Below, piece by piece: positions 36,717 through 46,625 of a stretch of DNA of 64,000 bases. Numbering within the stretch: position 1 is the first letter of the stretch; the number at the start of each line of letters is the position of its first letter. A program made the position numbers and the translations under genes. Below the pieces are notes generated by a model. That model saw only the letters and a program-made list of their open reading frames with translations, ran no database searches and was not told the DNA's origin. The stretch covers positions 196,021,902-196,085,901 of the forward strand of contig CM051459.1 of NCBI GenBank assembly GCA_028095005.1, given 5' to 3'. The DNA comes from Rhynchospora pubera (lineage: Eukaryota > Streptophyta > Magnoliopsida > Poales > Cyperaceae).

Positions 36717-37565
36717 TCAGTAATGGCAGTCTACTAATGACGACCTGAAAAGAAGCGGTTGTGTGACCGGTGTGGTGTTATCTGCCTCAAAAGGAAACTC
36801 CGGCTGAGCTATTACTTCCTCTGTCGCCTCCTCGGCCGGCAAATTAAGATCGAACTCTAACAAACTCCTCTCCTTCTTGACAATTTCCTGATATGATGTC
36901 TCTGCTGATGCAACGACCAATGGCCGGTGCCGCCTCATGTGGCCACCAAGCGCCTGCCCTGAATTGAACTCTGCTCCACATATTGAACATTCATGAATTT
37001 TGTTCGCCTTAGTCACTGCACCACTGCTGCCTCCAGCGATGCTGATGCCAACACCCACGGGGCTTGGTAGAGAATTTGTGGTGCTTATCTGTAGAGTAGT
37101 GTCGGCCACTTGATCGGGCTTCTTTTCGTCACGAGTTGGCGACAATCTTGGCTTCTTGTGACTTGCACGGTGACCTCCAAGAGCCTGAAAGGATGGGAAA
37201 GTCTTGTTGCATGTCTTGCACTCATAGCTTGTCGGTAGCGAGGGGTCAGCGGTTTTATTGACAGACGTCGGACCGGGACTGGATGGATCCGGGGACGGTA
37301 CCCGGTGGCCTCGAGCCAATAAGATAAGGCAATTCGCCATGTCCTCGTCCTCTTCAGTAATACTCCCAGAACCCGACGCAGACGCAGATGCTGAGGCCGA
37401 GACCGTCTCTTCAGTCAGTGAATTCATGGGCTCTGTCTCGGGCTCAGGTTCGGGCTCTGGTTCAGGTGGTGCCGGTGGCATGGCAAGATGCGGGGCCCGC
37501 TGCCGCTTGGTGCGCCTGCCCTTCTTAACTGTGCTGGAGAGGCGAACATCTTCTTGAATTTCCAT
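36717..37565 (-). CDS. ZAT5: ZAT5-like C2H2 zinc finger transcriptional repressor
   Basis: Intronless, 282 aa, nuclear DNA-binding repressor of the plant C1-2i class. Visible features: an N-terminal basic patch KKGRRTKRQR (probable nuclear signal); a Pro/Glu-repeat segment about residues 33-48; a Ser/Ala/Gly run around 55-70; a leucine-rich L-box-like stretch (ANCLILLARG); zinc finger 1, CKTCNKTFPSFQALGGH, and zinc finger 2, CSICGAEFNSGQALGGH, each with the plant-specific QALGGH helix; and a C-terminal EAR motif FDLNLPAEE that recruits TOPLESS-type corepressors. Finger spacing and the RTKRQR start fit the ZAT5/ZAT18 branch; assignment within the branch is by similarity only. Stress-responsive expression is usual for the family, not shown here. 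A TATA box and GA/CT-rich leader lie upstream. Confidence 0.9.
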   Translation of the reverse strand: MEIQEDVRLSSTVKKGRRTKRQRAPHLAMPPAPPEPEPEPEPETEPMNSLTEETVSASASASASGSGSITEEDEDMANCLILLARGHRVPSPDPSSPGPTSVNKTADPSLPTSYECKTCNKTFPSFQALGGHRASHKKPRLSPTRDEKKPDQVADTTLQISTTNSLPSPVGVGISIAGGSSGAVTKANKIHECSICGAEFNSGQALGGHMRRHRPLVVASAETSYQEIVKKERSLLEFDLNLPAEEATEEVIAQPEFPFEADNTTPVTQPLLFRSSLVDCHY

Positions 37566-37678
37566 AGTGGGATTGAGGAAGCGGAGAAAACAAGAGAAGA
37601 GAAGAGAAGAGAAGAGAAAGGGGGGAGTGAGAGGGAAGAAGCGAGGTGTGGGGTGAGTGGAAGAATTGGGAAAGAATA

Positions 37679-37686
37679 ATTATATA
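37679..37686 (-). promoter_or_regulatory. TATA box of the zinc finger gene
   Basis: TATATAAT on the minus strand, 114 nt upstream of the ATG. It leaves a 5' UTR of about 80 nt that is almost pure CT on the minus strand, a common plant leader type. Confidence 0.6.
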
Positions 37687-37689
37687 GGA

Positions 37690-39659
37690 AAATAGATGTC
37701 AGGGAGAAGAGAGGGGGGAAGATTGGAATAATAAATAAAGAAATTGGGGGCGGGGAGGAGTCAAAAGAGACCACCCGCTCTTTGCTCTTATGAAGAGTGA
37801 AGAGAAGCGAGGCGAGAGGGAAGGAAGGGGTGAATTAGTCCAGTGAGGCGGTTATAAAGGCTTTGACAGCTTTCAGTCGTTTGGTTTTTTTATGCAAGGA
37901 AAGAAAGGGAAGGAGCGGAAAAGGCTAGTCTTAACGAGACGAGTAGACGAGTGGGGTGTGAAATAGTTGAGGGGAAATATGGGTGGTGAAAACTGAAAAG
38001 ATAGAATTAGTGAGCGGTGAACAGTCAGTGAGAGAGAGAGAGGAGGTGTAAGTTGGGTAACTGAGTTTGGGTGTGGGGTAGGAAAGATCCAGCGTGGCAG
38101 CACAACTGAATAACTTCCAAAATTTTCAGATTCTCTGCGGCAGTCAGTTGTGTAATTGTTTGAGTAGTGGATGTTGAGGCGTTACAGTGACCCGCTTCTC
38201 TAATCTCTACAGGCTATTGAGTAATGATAGAGGAGTTTGCTGAAAAAAGAAACAAATTGCTTGACAATAATACTTGATGGCCAAGCACGAAGAATCGGCT
38301 TGTGATCATGGCAATAGTGTTGTGCACCGGTGCGCCGGTTTTATCAGAAGCTTGAACTACTGCACAAGTGTATCTCGCAAATTTAGTAATTTTAAATGCA
38401 AGATACAATTCGCGTTACTTGGAAATTAATTAATATAATAATTTTGGGATACTCACACTAATGCTCTTTTAAGATTATAAAAATTAAAAATTAATTCCCT
38501 AGAGATCGCAACAATGCATTGGCAATATTTTGCTTATTTTGGCATAATAAATTGCAGAAAATTGAAGATCGTTTACTCGTTGATTAAGTGCACAGATGTC
38601 TGGCTTATTGTTTCTTCTTGGCACTATAACATCTAGAATCTACTGATTTTTTTTATGTCTGGCTTATTGTTTCTTCTTAGCACTATAACATATAGAATCT
38701 ACTGATTTTTTTTACGTATTGATAAAATAAAATTTATTAATAATAAATTAGTTTGGCGTTATTGTAACAAACATAATTTTAACTTTGGATTCAGTTTATA
38801 TGATATAGAATGGCGCGTTAAAAATGAGAAAAGTTTTATTTATGCAATTAAAAAAATTATGACTAAACATACAATTAATGAGAAAAAATAGGTAATTCTA
38901 GAACAAATCTGAATTTAAGATAAAATGAACATATATTTATTGAAAAAAAATTATATTTGAGAAATATAATAGTTTTTTTTTACCATTTAATTTACACTAG
39001 AAGAGTATCTATTATCAAACTTGTATGCATTCTAGAATTGAATTATCCAAAAAATATATATTTATATAGTGCTTAAATCGATGAGAAATTTACACCATCT
39101 GTTTTAGACTTTTTATTAAAATAATGTCTAATACGTTATCGCTGAGGTTATTAGGTCATTAATTAATTAATTAATTAACGTCTTTTTTCAAATGTGCATG
39201 TGCTACATTTTTTTAAGACTTATATATACCTATTATACCTTATAAGGTTATTGTCAACCGAGGTGAAAGCTAAAATTGGTAAAATACTTCATTTAAAAAA
39301 AAAATCAGAACGAAACAATTTTCTTTCATGGATGTAACCCACTTCTCAAAATTTTTAGTTAGAGCTGTGATTGTGCTTGTTTGACATGTTGGCTTGATAA
39401 AGTTACTCAATTGCTTAGCATATATATATAACACAAATCGTTAATCTGATTAAAGAGGTTAGATGCTCAGTCAAAGTGCGATTTAAAAGCGGTTAGATGC
39501 TAGGTAAAAATGTGAGGACCAAAAAATCTGACAACGTGGTATAACCGCAAACCTCCTTTCAAAGCCCAGCACATAGATAGTCATAGATATCAAAGGTAGT
39601 GGATCCGCACTTGATACTCTCAACTTGTGAAGTAATGGTGGTGTGTGTACCTCACCTAT
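37690..39659. other. Promoter region and spacer, no gene seen
   Basis: Upstream region of the zinc finger gene (GA-rich to about 38090), then AT-rich spacer. It contains the 59-bp tandem duplication listed separately. No ORF with a recognisable domain. Confidence 0.45.
38597..38714 (+). repeat. Two-copy 59-bp tandem duplication
   Basis: A unit starting TGTCTGGCTTATTGTTTCTT and ending in a T-run is present at 38597-38655 and again from 38656, with only a few differences. It looks like a recent local duplication. Confidence 0.88.
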
Positions 39660-39862
39660 GGGAGCGTATTCTCTGGATGGTTGTTATTCAACCATCCAGT
39701 GGACGTCTTTCGATACGAGCCGTCTGATTTAATCTAAACGGTTAGATTTTTTCGGGCCTATCAATCTTAGTATCATGCACGGGGCATTTATAGCCATTGA
39801 GATTAAATCAGACGGCTGAGATCGAACCATCCACTGGATGGCCATCCAGAGAATGCGAATTC
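39660..39862. mobile_element. Short MULE-type MITE, core family copy 3 with different ends
   Basis: 203 bp. Ends GGGAGCGTATTCTCTGGATGG and (inverted) GAATTCGCATTCTCTGGATGG form the TIR. A perfect 10-bp TSD, CCTCACCTAT, lies at 39650-39659 and 39863-39872. The centre (ACGAGCCGTCTGATTTAATC ... TCGGGCCTATCAATCTTAGT ... CATGCACGGGGC) matches the core of the copies at 21728 and 31559, but the terminal 50 bp are unrelated to theirs. Confidence 0.87.
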
Positions 39863-39967
39863 CCTCACCTATAGGCGAAAAACTAACAGAAAAGGTCAAA
39901 TAAAGGAAGTGAAAAACGTGGTCTGATTACAGAGCATGAGAAGATTCTATATATGATCGGTTTTCAC

Positions 39968-40007
39968 ATACCAAAAATGTTTTAATAAAAAAAAATACCA
40001 AAAATGT
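39968..40007 (+). repeat. A-rich 14-bp micro-insertion with 13-bp TSD
   Basis: ATACCAAAAATGT occurs at 39968-39980 and 39995-40007, enclosing TTTAATAAAAAAAA. This is the pattern of an extremely 5'-truncated, A-tailed retroposition event. A tandem duplication by slippage is the alternative. Confidence 0.5.
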
Positions 40008-40218
40008 AAAGGAAAGAAAATCATTACTTTTTGGAGGATTCTTGGACCCTTGGTGATTCGCTCAAGTTTCCTCCTCCTCAGTCTTTAGGTATTGTTCGGT
40101 GGTAGTAGCATTTTTAATGGCTTAAATTTAACTTGAGAAATAGAAAATTATTTATTTTAAAAATTTAATCATTTGAATCTAATTAAGACAAAATTTATAG
40201 TACTTATTAAAGCACCTA

Positions 40219-40279
40219 TATAAAAAGAGTAAACTTGTCATATAAAAGGAGTAAACTTGTCAGATAAAAGGGTGTAAAT
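40219..40279 (+). repeat. 22-bp tandem repeat, about 2.7 copies
   Basis: Units TATAAAAAGAGTAAACTTGT(CA) at 40219 and 40241 with one change, and a partial third unit. A minor local repeat. Confidence 0.75.
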
Positions 40280-40461
40280 AATTCTTATATCAATTATGGA
40301 CCATTGATTTGTGTAATTTGATTTGATCAGTGGTCTAGATCAAAGTTAGACTTTTCTTAAAAAAATTAAGTTACTACCAAATTAACTATTTATTTAAAAG
40401 GAAAGACTAAATTATTGATTTTACCATAACTTTATTGCCTAACATGCAACATTTTATATAT

Positions 40462-40527
40462 AACAAAAAAATAATATCTTCTAGATAGCCGCTATCTAGT
40501 TTCTCTAAAAAACAAAAAAATAATATC
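40462..40527 (+). mobile_element. Hairpin micro-retroposon 2 with 17-bp TSD
   Basis: A perfect 17-bp direct repeat (40462-40478 and 40511-40527, AACAAAAAAATAATATC) encloses a 32-bp insert. The insert has the stem CTAGATAGC / GCTATCTAG followed by TTTCTCTAAAA. Architecture and stem sequence match the insertion at 43874-43914, and the architecture matches 33020-33047. Confidence 0.68.
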
Positions 40528-41820
40528 AACATTTTATTTTTTTTATTTGCCCACGTATTGAGGGGCATCTTTTGCTAGTATACCATAAAATATCAATATA
40601 TGCTAGCCTTATCTGAAAAAAAAAGAACACATAATTAAATCTCTATTAGTTGAAGTGTAGATTTTGTAAATATTTTTTTTACAAGTTGATTATATTTCAT
40701 TATATAAATAGAAATGATGAAAATCTTTCTTAAAACTATGTATTCATTATGAGATAGATTTTTTTTTTGGAGGAAAAAAATTACGTACAATGCACTTTGT
40801 TAACTACGTGGATTTTTCTTCTTCAATAATAAACATAATAAAGTTATTACAAAGTCAACAAAATTTTACCAGTCATTATAGCTAAAACACATTGCATATA
40901 AGGTACCCTACGAATGCTTCATATCCGTTAATTGTAAGATAATTTTTATTGTATCTTACAGGATAATCGAATAATAAACACAACTATATGATAATATATA
41001 CGATGATGGTTTTATATGTATGAATTATTACACCATTTTGATTGTTCGAAATTCACGTTTATAAATTAATTTAAAGTACCAAATTAAACATGCATCCTGA
41101 TCCAAAATATTAAAATCAACCAAAATTATAATTCCAATGTGACTATTTATTGATGGTGTTTGATTTTGTTAATATTTATTTCAATAATCAGCATATAATC
41201 ATTCAATAATCATTATTCCGATGATAATTAAATTGCTTATACAATATTAAATTTGTTCCAAAAGAAACTTTAGTTAATAAAGGGCTAATTTAAGATAAAT
41301 ATATTTTTACAGAAAGATCACTAAAAGAATTTTTATTTTTTTATCCTTTTTTTACATTGTATTCGTTTGCAGCCGTGATTTTTTTTAAAAAAATGGTGCT
41401 AGAGTTGAAAAAAGAAAAATCCAAGTCATGGTTGAAAACTAAGCAACAATACAAAACCTTGTGTTTTCCTTTTGATTGCCTTTTCCTCCTAATCTCCTTG
41501 AATTAACACGCTGAATATTAATTTATTCTACAATTTCAAAATAACTTGGTAAGTGGTAAAGGATTGGTGGACTGCTTGCATCCAACTACAAAAACAACAG
41601 GCTCCCCTCACCTTTCTAGAGCTACTTACAAGAACTAATAGTGTGGGGACAGCTTAATTTAGTGCTCAGCTTGTAAGCAAGTGCCACATATCCATATCTC
41701 AATTCAGGTTCTCTGCGGTCTATTTGATGATTAAATGGTATTGCGAGTCACCAATATTAGCGAGTAGGAGTCCACAACAGGGATATTTCTTTGGAGGGCC
41801 TTCAACTTTACCCATTAACG
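40528..41820. other. Intergenic spacer, nothing recognised
   Basis: AT-rich sequence with several homopolymer runs. No domain-bearing ORF, RNA gene or repeat family was recognised. Confidence 0.45.
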
Positions 41821-41962
41821 CCTATGTTTGGATGAGAGAAGGAGGAAGAAGGAAGAAGGGAAGAACAAAAATTTATAAACAATCCAAACTCTTCACAAAA
41901 TTACACACTTCCCAATACTTCTTTCCTTCTTCCCTTCTTCCCACACCTATCCAAACGGAGCC
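41821..41962 (-). mobile_element. GTTTGGA-end MITE, copy B
   Basis: Reverse-orientation copy of the element at 34856. On the minus strand it reads GGCTCCGTTTGGATAGGTGT, then GGGAAGTGTGTAATTTTGTG, ending CTCATCCAAACATAGG. About 142 bp. Very similar in sequence to copy A. Confidence 0.75.
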
Positions 41963-42406
41963 AACGAGTCGACAAACTTTGGTTTTTTTCTTTCTAGGCC
42001 ACCATAAATTGTAAAGTTGTTTTAATTAATTTGTTCTAACATCATTTTTTTCTAATATTAGGAACCATTTTATTATGATGTTAAATTTCGTTAAAATTTG
42101 TATGGTAATTTCAAAATTTATTAGTTTTAGTAGAAGAAAACAAAAAACAAGTAGAATGACTTCATCATACAAAAGCTTAGGATATGCAATGACACAGTAA
42201 GAAAAATAATTAAAATACAATAATAATTTCATGTACAAAAGGGACAAAAAATAATTTCAATTATCCATTAATTACAATTGTTTTTCTTACAACATATAAG
42301 TCTGCCTGCTTTCATGCATGGTTCTTTGTTCCTTTTAAGCACGTACCTCTCAGTGAGGCATCAAAAAATAAAATTATTTTATATTTTTCATTTTTTCCTC
42401 TCTCTC

Positions 42407-42443
42407 TCTCTAACTACATTTTTTTGGTTTCTTCTCTAACTAC
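42407..42443 (-). repeat. 15-bp A-rich micro-insertion with 11-bp TSD
   Basis: TCTCTAACTAC at 42407-42417 and 42433-42443 encloses ATTTTTTTGGTTTCT; on the minus strand the insert reads AGAAACCAAAAAAAT. The nearby CT microsatellite makes slippage a plausible alternative. Confidence 0.35.
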
Positions 42444-42935
42444 TTTTGGCGTTAGAAGACTAGTTACAAGTACATGTCCTCATATTTGGCATACCAATTT
42501 TGTTTCCCCGTTTGTCAATTAAATTGTCCCTTTTTTAAAGCTTTATTTCTATATATTCAAGCCAGGAAATTAATTACGACAGTTGAGGAAAAAGTCCTGT
42601 AAAGCAAGCGTGTCAACTTAAGTGAGTGTTTGAGTTTTGAAGCCATACATATCTTGTACTAAGGGTTTGGTATGTGACACTTTACTTTTGCCAATTAACA
42701 AATGAAATTTTGAATATTCAAACTTCGTTAGTGTAAAATGAGAATAAGTTTGTTGTCTTCGCCTCTTTTATAAATTAAGAAACAAGAAACAAAATGGATA
42801 ACTGAAGAGAGAAAAGAAACTTAATACTTCTAATTAATTCTCCATGATCAAACCACAAATAAGTTTAAAACAAAAAGTCATATTATGTTCTTAAACACAT
42901 GTACTATTAACAGAATAACTGAATAAGTTATATTT

Positions 42936-42981
42936 GATAAACATTAACAGACAATCAAAAAAAAAGATAAACATTAACAGA
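42936..42981 (+). repeat. 14-bp A-tailed micro-insertion with 16-bp TSD
   Basis: GATAAACATTAACAGA is repeated exactly at 42936-42951 and 42966-42981, enclosing CAATCAAAAAAAAA. A 16-bp perfect TSD around an A-tailed stub is the signature of target-primed reverse transcription that stopped after a few bases. Confidence 0.55.
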
Positions 42982-43855
42982 AGAAAATTGTAAATTTAAA
43001 ATCTGAAATTGCATATATATCCTTTCTTTTAGTTATGTTTCATATTAAATTTATGTAATGCAAAAAAAAATGATCAGTGATCTATCGAATGGTTTAAAAA
43101 AAAAATTAACAATTTGATCTTATTAACTCTTGATGAACGAACAAAAACGACACCCTAATTATATTAGCTACCAACAGCATATATTAAATTAAAAATTTTC
43201 TTTTTCCGATCACAGACTTTGTCAAATATCATATCAAACATATTTAGTAATCTATGTATCATTCCATGATTAATTACAATCTGGTTGATAGTGGGAGCAA
43301 GTATACAAGCCTGTTCTGGGAGACTTGGAAGCTCAATCGTCTGAAGCCGGATTCATTTGTCTGGTTTGACTTCAATCAATACACAAAATATAAACTTATT
43401 TACTATATTAGTAGTTAAAAATGGAAGCTTAGTAGGTGGGTGTGCTTGACTTACTAAATAATGTATTGCACTACTGAATTAGTTAGCACAACATACATGC
43501 TACCCAAACCAGCATCTACCAAACCCTGTTCCCACTCCTCTACAATTATTCAAAGGTGTCTGGGTTTCCATATAACCCAAATTAAGTTTGATTTTAAAAG
43601 TATTGTAAACATAAAGTATAATTGAGTAAAGCCCAAATAGATGATAAAATAAGGCAAATAAAAAACATACCCCTAGACAGAACAGAAATATACAATTCTT
43701 TTATTTATTTTTTTAATTTGCCCCTACTTTTAATCTTTATGGCCCAATATTTATGGTTTTTGCGCCTAACCACTGTAGGGAATATGCTAAACTTTCGTAA
43801 ATACTAAATTGTAAACTGTTGATACTCATTTTCCCTTGTAAATGTACATTTACTT

Positions 43856-43932
43856 AACTCAAGGAAAATAGTTTTTTTTTTTTTTTTATACACTAGATAG
43901 GGGCTATCTAGAAGAACTCAAGGAAAATAGTT
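43856..43932 (-). mobile_element. Hairpin micro-retroposon 3 with 18-bp TSD
   Basis: An 18-bp direct repeat (AACTCAAGGAAAATAGTT, 43856-43873 and 43915-43932) encloses a 41-bp insert. On the minus strand it reads CTTCTAGATAGCCCCTATCT, then AGTGTAT and about 15 A. The hairpin stem CTAGATAG / CTATCTAG is the same as in the insertion at 40479, now with an unmistakable poly(A) tail. Confidence 0.75.
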
Positions 43933-44242
43933 ATACTTCACTTAAAGTCATTCTAGAGCATGACCCCTCTCCATAATTGATCTTGGTTAATTGGTTCCAT
44001 AGCCATTAAACTAGAGAGATTCATGGATATCATCAATTGGACGGTTCATGATGTGGGAAACTGGGAATATATAATATGTAATGACTTTCTTAAGTAAGAT
44101 TATGTGCCAGTGGCAGTTTTAAGTCAATATGTAATGTTGAAGACAGGACAGCATGAAACCACAGAAGCAAACAACTTCCCTGTAGAGAATCTCTGACATA
44201 TGGGACCCAAAAATAATACGAGTTCTGTTGCCAATTGTTAAA

Positions 44243-45165
44243 GGGAAAATCAGGATATACCCCTCAAATCATAGCTAATTGGAAATATTCCCCTCTAATC
44301 TTCATATTTGAAAATATCCCCCTCCAAACATACTTCTTGTTGATATTTACCCCTTGGTTGCTTTTTTAATTGTGAAAAATCAGATTTTATAATTTCAGAC
44401 GAAAGTACCCTTATGATTCATCTTCCTCTTAATTCTCGCTCTGTTTAACAATTAACGATAGCAACTTTTCTCTTTACTCTTTCAAATAGTTTCGTTCTTA
44501 GACCACCGAGATAAGAAAAAAACTTTATTTATCCTTTAAAATTGCTACAAAGAATGCTTTTACTCATTGGCTAGGAGCAAGCATCTCTGGAAGCAATCGG
44601 TTCTGAAATTTTTTTTTTCTATTTTGTTGCTTATTTGTTGACTATTTGTTGACTTGCAATTATTTTATAGTTAAATTGTGGTTGTTGGAAATAATGGTAC
44701 TATTCTCTCTACATAACGTACAAGAAGAAGAAGGATGAAAATGTGGCTATTAGAAGCAAGCTGATAGGGAGAAAATGAGTAATGGACTAATGGTTGATGT
44801 TGTGGGGGCTCGTGTGGAAAAATCAGGACACGTGCATAATCCATACATATTTGACAAATTCTTAGCGACTCAGGCCTTAGGCCAGAATTTTAGGGAAAAA
44901 TGATTTGCAAACGGAGGAGAATATACTCATCTAGAAATATCGAATTTTTTATTGCAATCAGACATAGCGAATAACAGTAGGAAGATGAATCGTTAGGGAT
45001 ATTTTCGTCTAAAATTTTAGAAACTTATTTTTCAAATAAAAGAAAAGGACAAAAGGATATATATCTACGCAAAGAATGTTTAGAGGGGGGTATTTCCAAA
45101 TATGAAGATTAGAGGGGGATATTTCCAATTAGCTATGATTTGAGGGGTATACCCATGATTTTCCC
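44243..45165. mobile_element. Non-autonomous DNA transposon with about 95-bp TIRs
   Basis: A 923-bp element. The left end GGGAAAATCAGGATATACCC and the right end (inverted) GGGAAAATCATGGGTATACC start TIRs of about 95 bp that stay roughly 90 percent alike, passing through CCTCAAATCATAGCTAATTG and CTAATCTTCATATTTG. The interior (44340-45065) has no transposase ORF. The TSD is not clear, so Mutator-like identity is only suggested by TIR length. Confidence 0.75.
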
Positions 45166-45220
45166 ACAGTTGAATGCCACACAGGGCAGCATATGTAAGT
45201 GTGCATCAGGGGATCCGAAT

Positions 45221-45726
45221 TGTTAGAGTATGATTGATTGATTGTATTAGGTAGGAGATATCAAGATTGTATGATTGTTGAAGATTAATAACAATAGAGA
45301 TTGTAGAGGGTTGGTAGGAGATGCACTATTGGAGATGGTTAGTAGTGAACTTAGAGTAGCCTATAAATACAATATAATTGTAATCATTTGAGGATTAAAT
45401 CATTTGAGGATGACAAGCTCGATCGTGTGTCACTACGATGAGCTTGAGGGGGGATGTTAGAGTATGATTGATTGATTGTATTAGGTAGGAGATATCAAGA
45501 TTGTATGATTGTTGGAGATTAATAACAATAGAGATTGTAGAGGGTTGGTAGGAGATGCACTATTAGAGATGGTTAGTAGTGAACTTAGAGTAGCATATAA
45601 ATACAATGTAATTGTAATCATTTGATAACAATTCAATACAAATCTCATTCTATATCATGGTATCAGAGCCAGATTATTAATCTTGATATCTCCTACCTAA
45701 TACAATCAATCAATCATACTCTAACA
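45221..45726 (+). mobile_element. Rearranged TRIM-like LTR element with U3 termini at both ends
   Basis: Parts in order: LTR-a 45221-45391 (TGTTAGAGTATG..., lacking its last about 32 bp); internal remnant 45392-45454 ending in the polypurine tract TTGAGGGGGGA; complete 203-bp LTR-b 45455-45657 (TG...CA, containing TATAAATACAAT); tRNA-Met primer site TGGTATCAGAGCC 45658-45670; short linker; and an inverted copy of the first 46 bp of the LTR, ending CTCTAACA at 45726. A perfect 5-bp TSD, CGAAT, flanks the whole unit (45216-45220 and 45727-45731). Small LTRs, no coding region and the Met primer site fit TRIM elements. Confidence 0.85.
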
Positions 45727-45731
45727 CGAAT

Positions 45732-46204
45732 ACATATGAAAGTGGGAATGGGATGGGAAGGCCAGATTCTTCGGCTTGAAGATTTGATTTCATTTTTGGA
45801 ACTTGTTGTGTCAAGCACGAATTGTGTACCGGATTACTGCCACGCAATTGGTGGTAGTTCAAACTACATTGGGGGTTTGATTGGTCGATTCATTAGTTGT
45901 ATATGAACTGTGCGTTGTTAATTCATACCCATGACATGTAAGTGTAGATTTCATAGGTCAATGTCTAAACATAGGCTTTCTTATTTAACGTCCATTGGCT
46001 TTGTTAATGGGTAATCACTAACTTCAATATTTGTGTCGTTCTAACTTCTAATAAATAGTTTAACATGCATACAAATTGCAAGGAGATGTTTTATTTTGTC
46101 CGTCTTGGATATATCTAGATCCCGTTAGCACTATAATAAGTAACTAATACTTGTAAACATCTTCATTTAATTTATTCTACCAATATGTTCATTTAATTTA
46201 TTTT
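45732..46204. other. Spacer, no gene seen
   Basis: Short non-coding stretch between the TRIM-like element and a MITE. The frame crossing it has no domain. Confidence 0.4.
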
Positions 46205-46376
46205 GTCCGTTTGGATGCGTTGAGAATAAGGTAGGAAGAAGAAATTTATTGGGAAGAGGTAAATTTATTGGAAAGTGTGTAACTTTGTGAAGAGTTTGGA
46301 TGGATAGAAATAAATTTATTGGTAAAAAGTGATTATTCCTTATTCCTTATTCCGAGAAGAAGCCATCCAAACAGAT
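46205..46376 (+). mobile_element. GTTTGGA-end MITE, copy C (diverged)
   Basis: About 172 bp with ends TCCGTTTGGATGCGTTGAGA and GCCATCCAAACAGA. The middle block GGAAAGTGTGTAACTTTGTG is identical to copy A, while the surrounding sequence carries repeated AAATTTATTGG insertions absent from copies A and B. Confidence 0.65.
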
Positions 46377-46625
46377 AGAACCACATGTAAATTAAAAATA
46401 TATCTTGAATAGTTTATTAAATTGTTATGTAGACCAAAAAGATTTATCTTACTGAGCTCATCTTTCAATCTTGCTATTTCTGAATACAAAATCCGTTAAA
46501 AATTGGATAATAAAAATCCTAATTTAGTAAGTTAAAAATGTTTTTGAGCTTTTCTAGAAACTATATATCATTTTATTTAAAAAATATATATTAAGTTACC
46601 CATGTAAGCTTGTTTAATTGAGGGG

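Larger units (their letters stand above)
41963..44242. other. Intergenic spacer with micro-insertions
   Basis: No protein-coding gene is supported. It contains the three small insertions listed separately (42407, 42936, 43856). Confidence 0.45.

Noticed and set aside
45658..45670. The TGGTATCAGAGCC at the TRIM as a piece of the pararetrovirus
   Set aside because: The tRNA-Met primer site is shared by many retroelements; here it directly follows a TG...CA LTR, and no viral sequence adjoins it.
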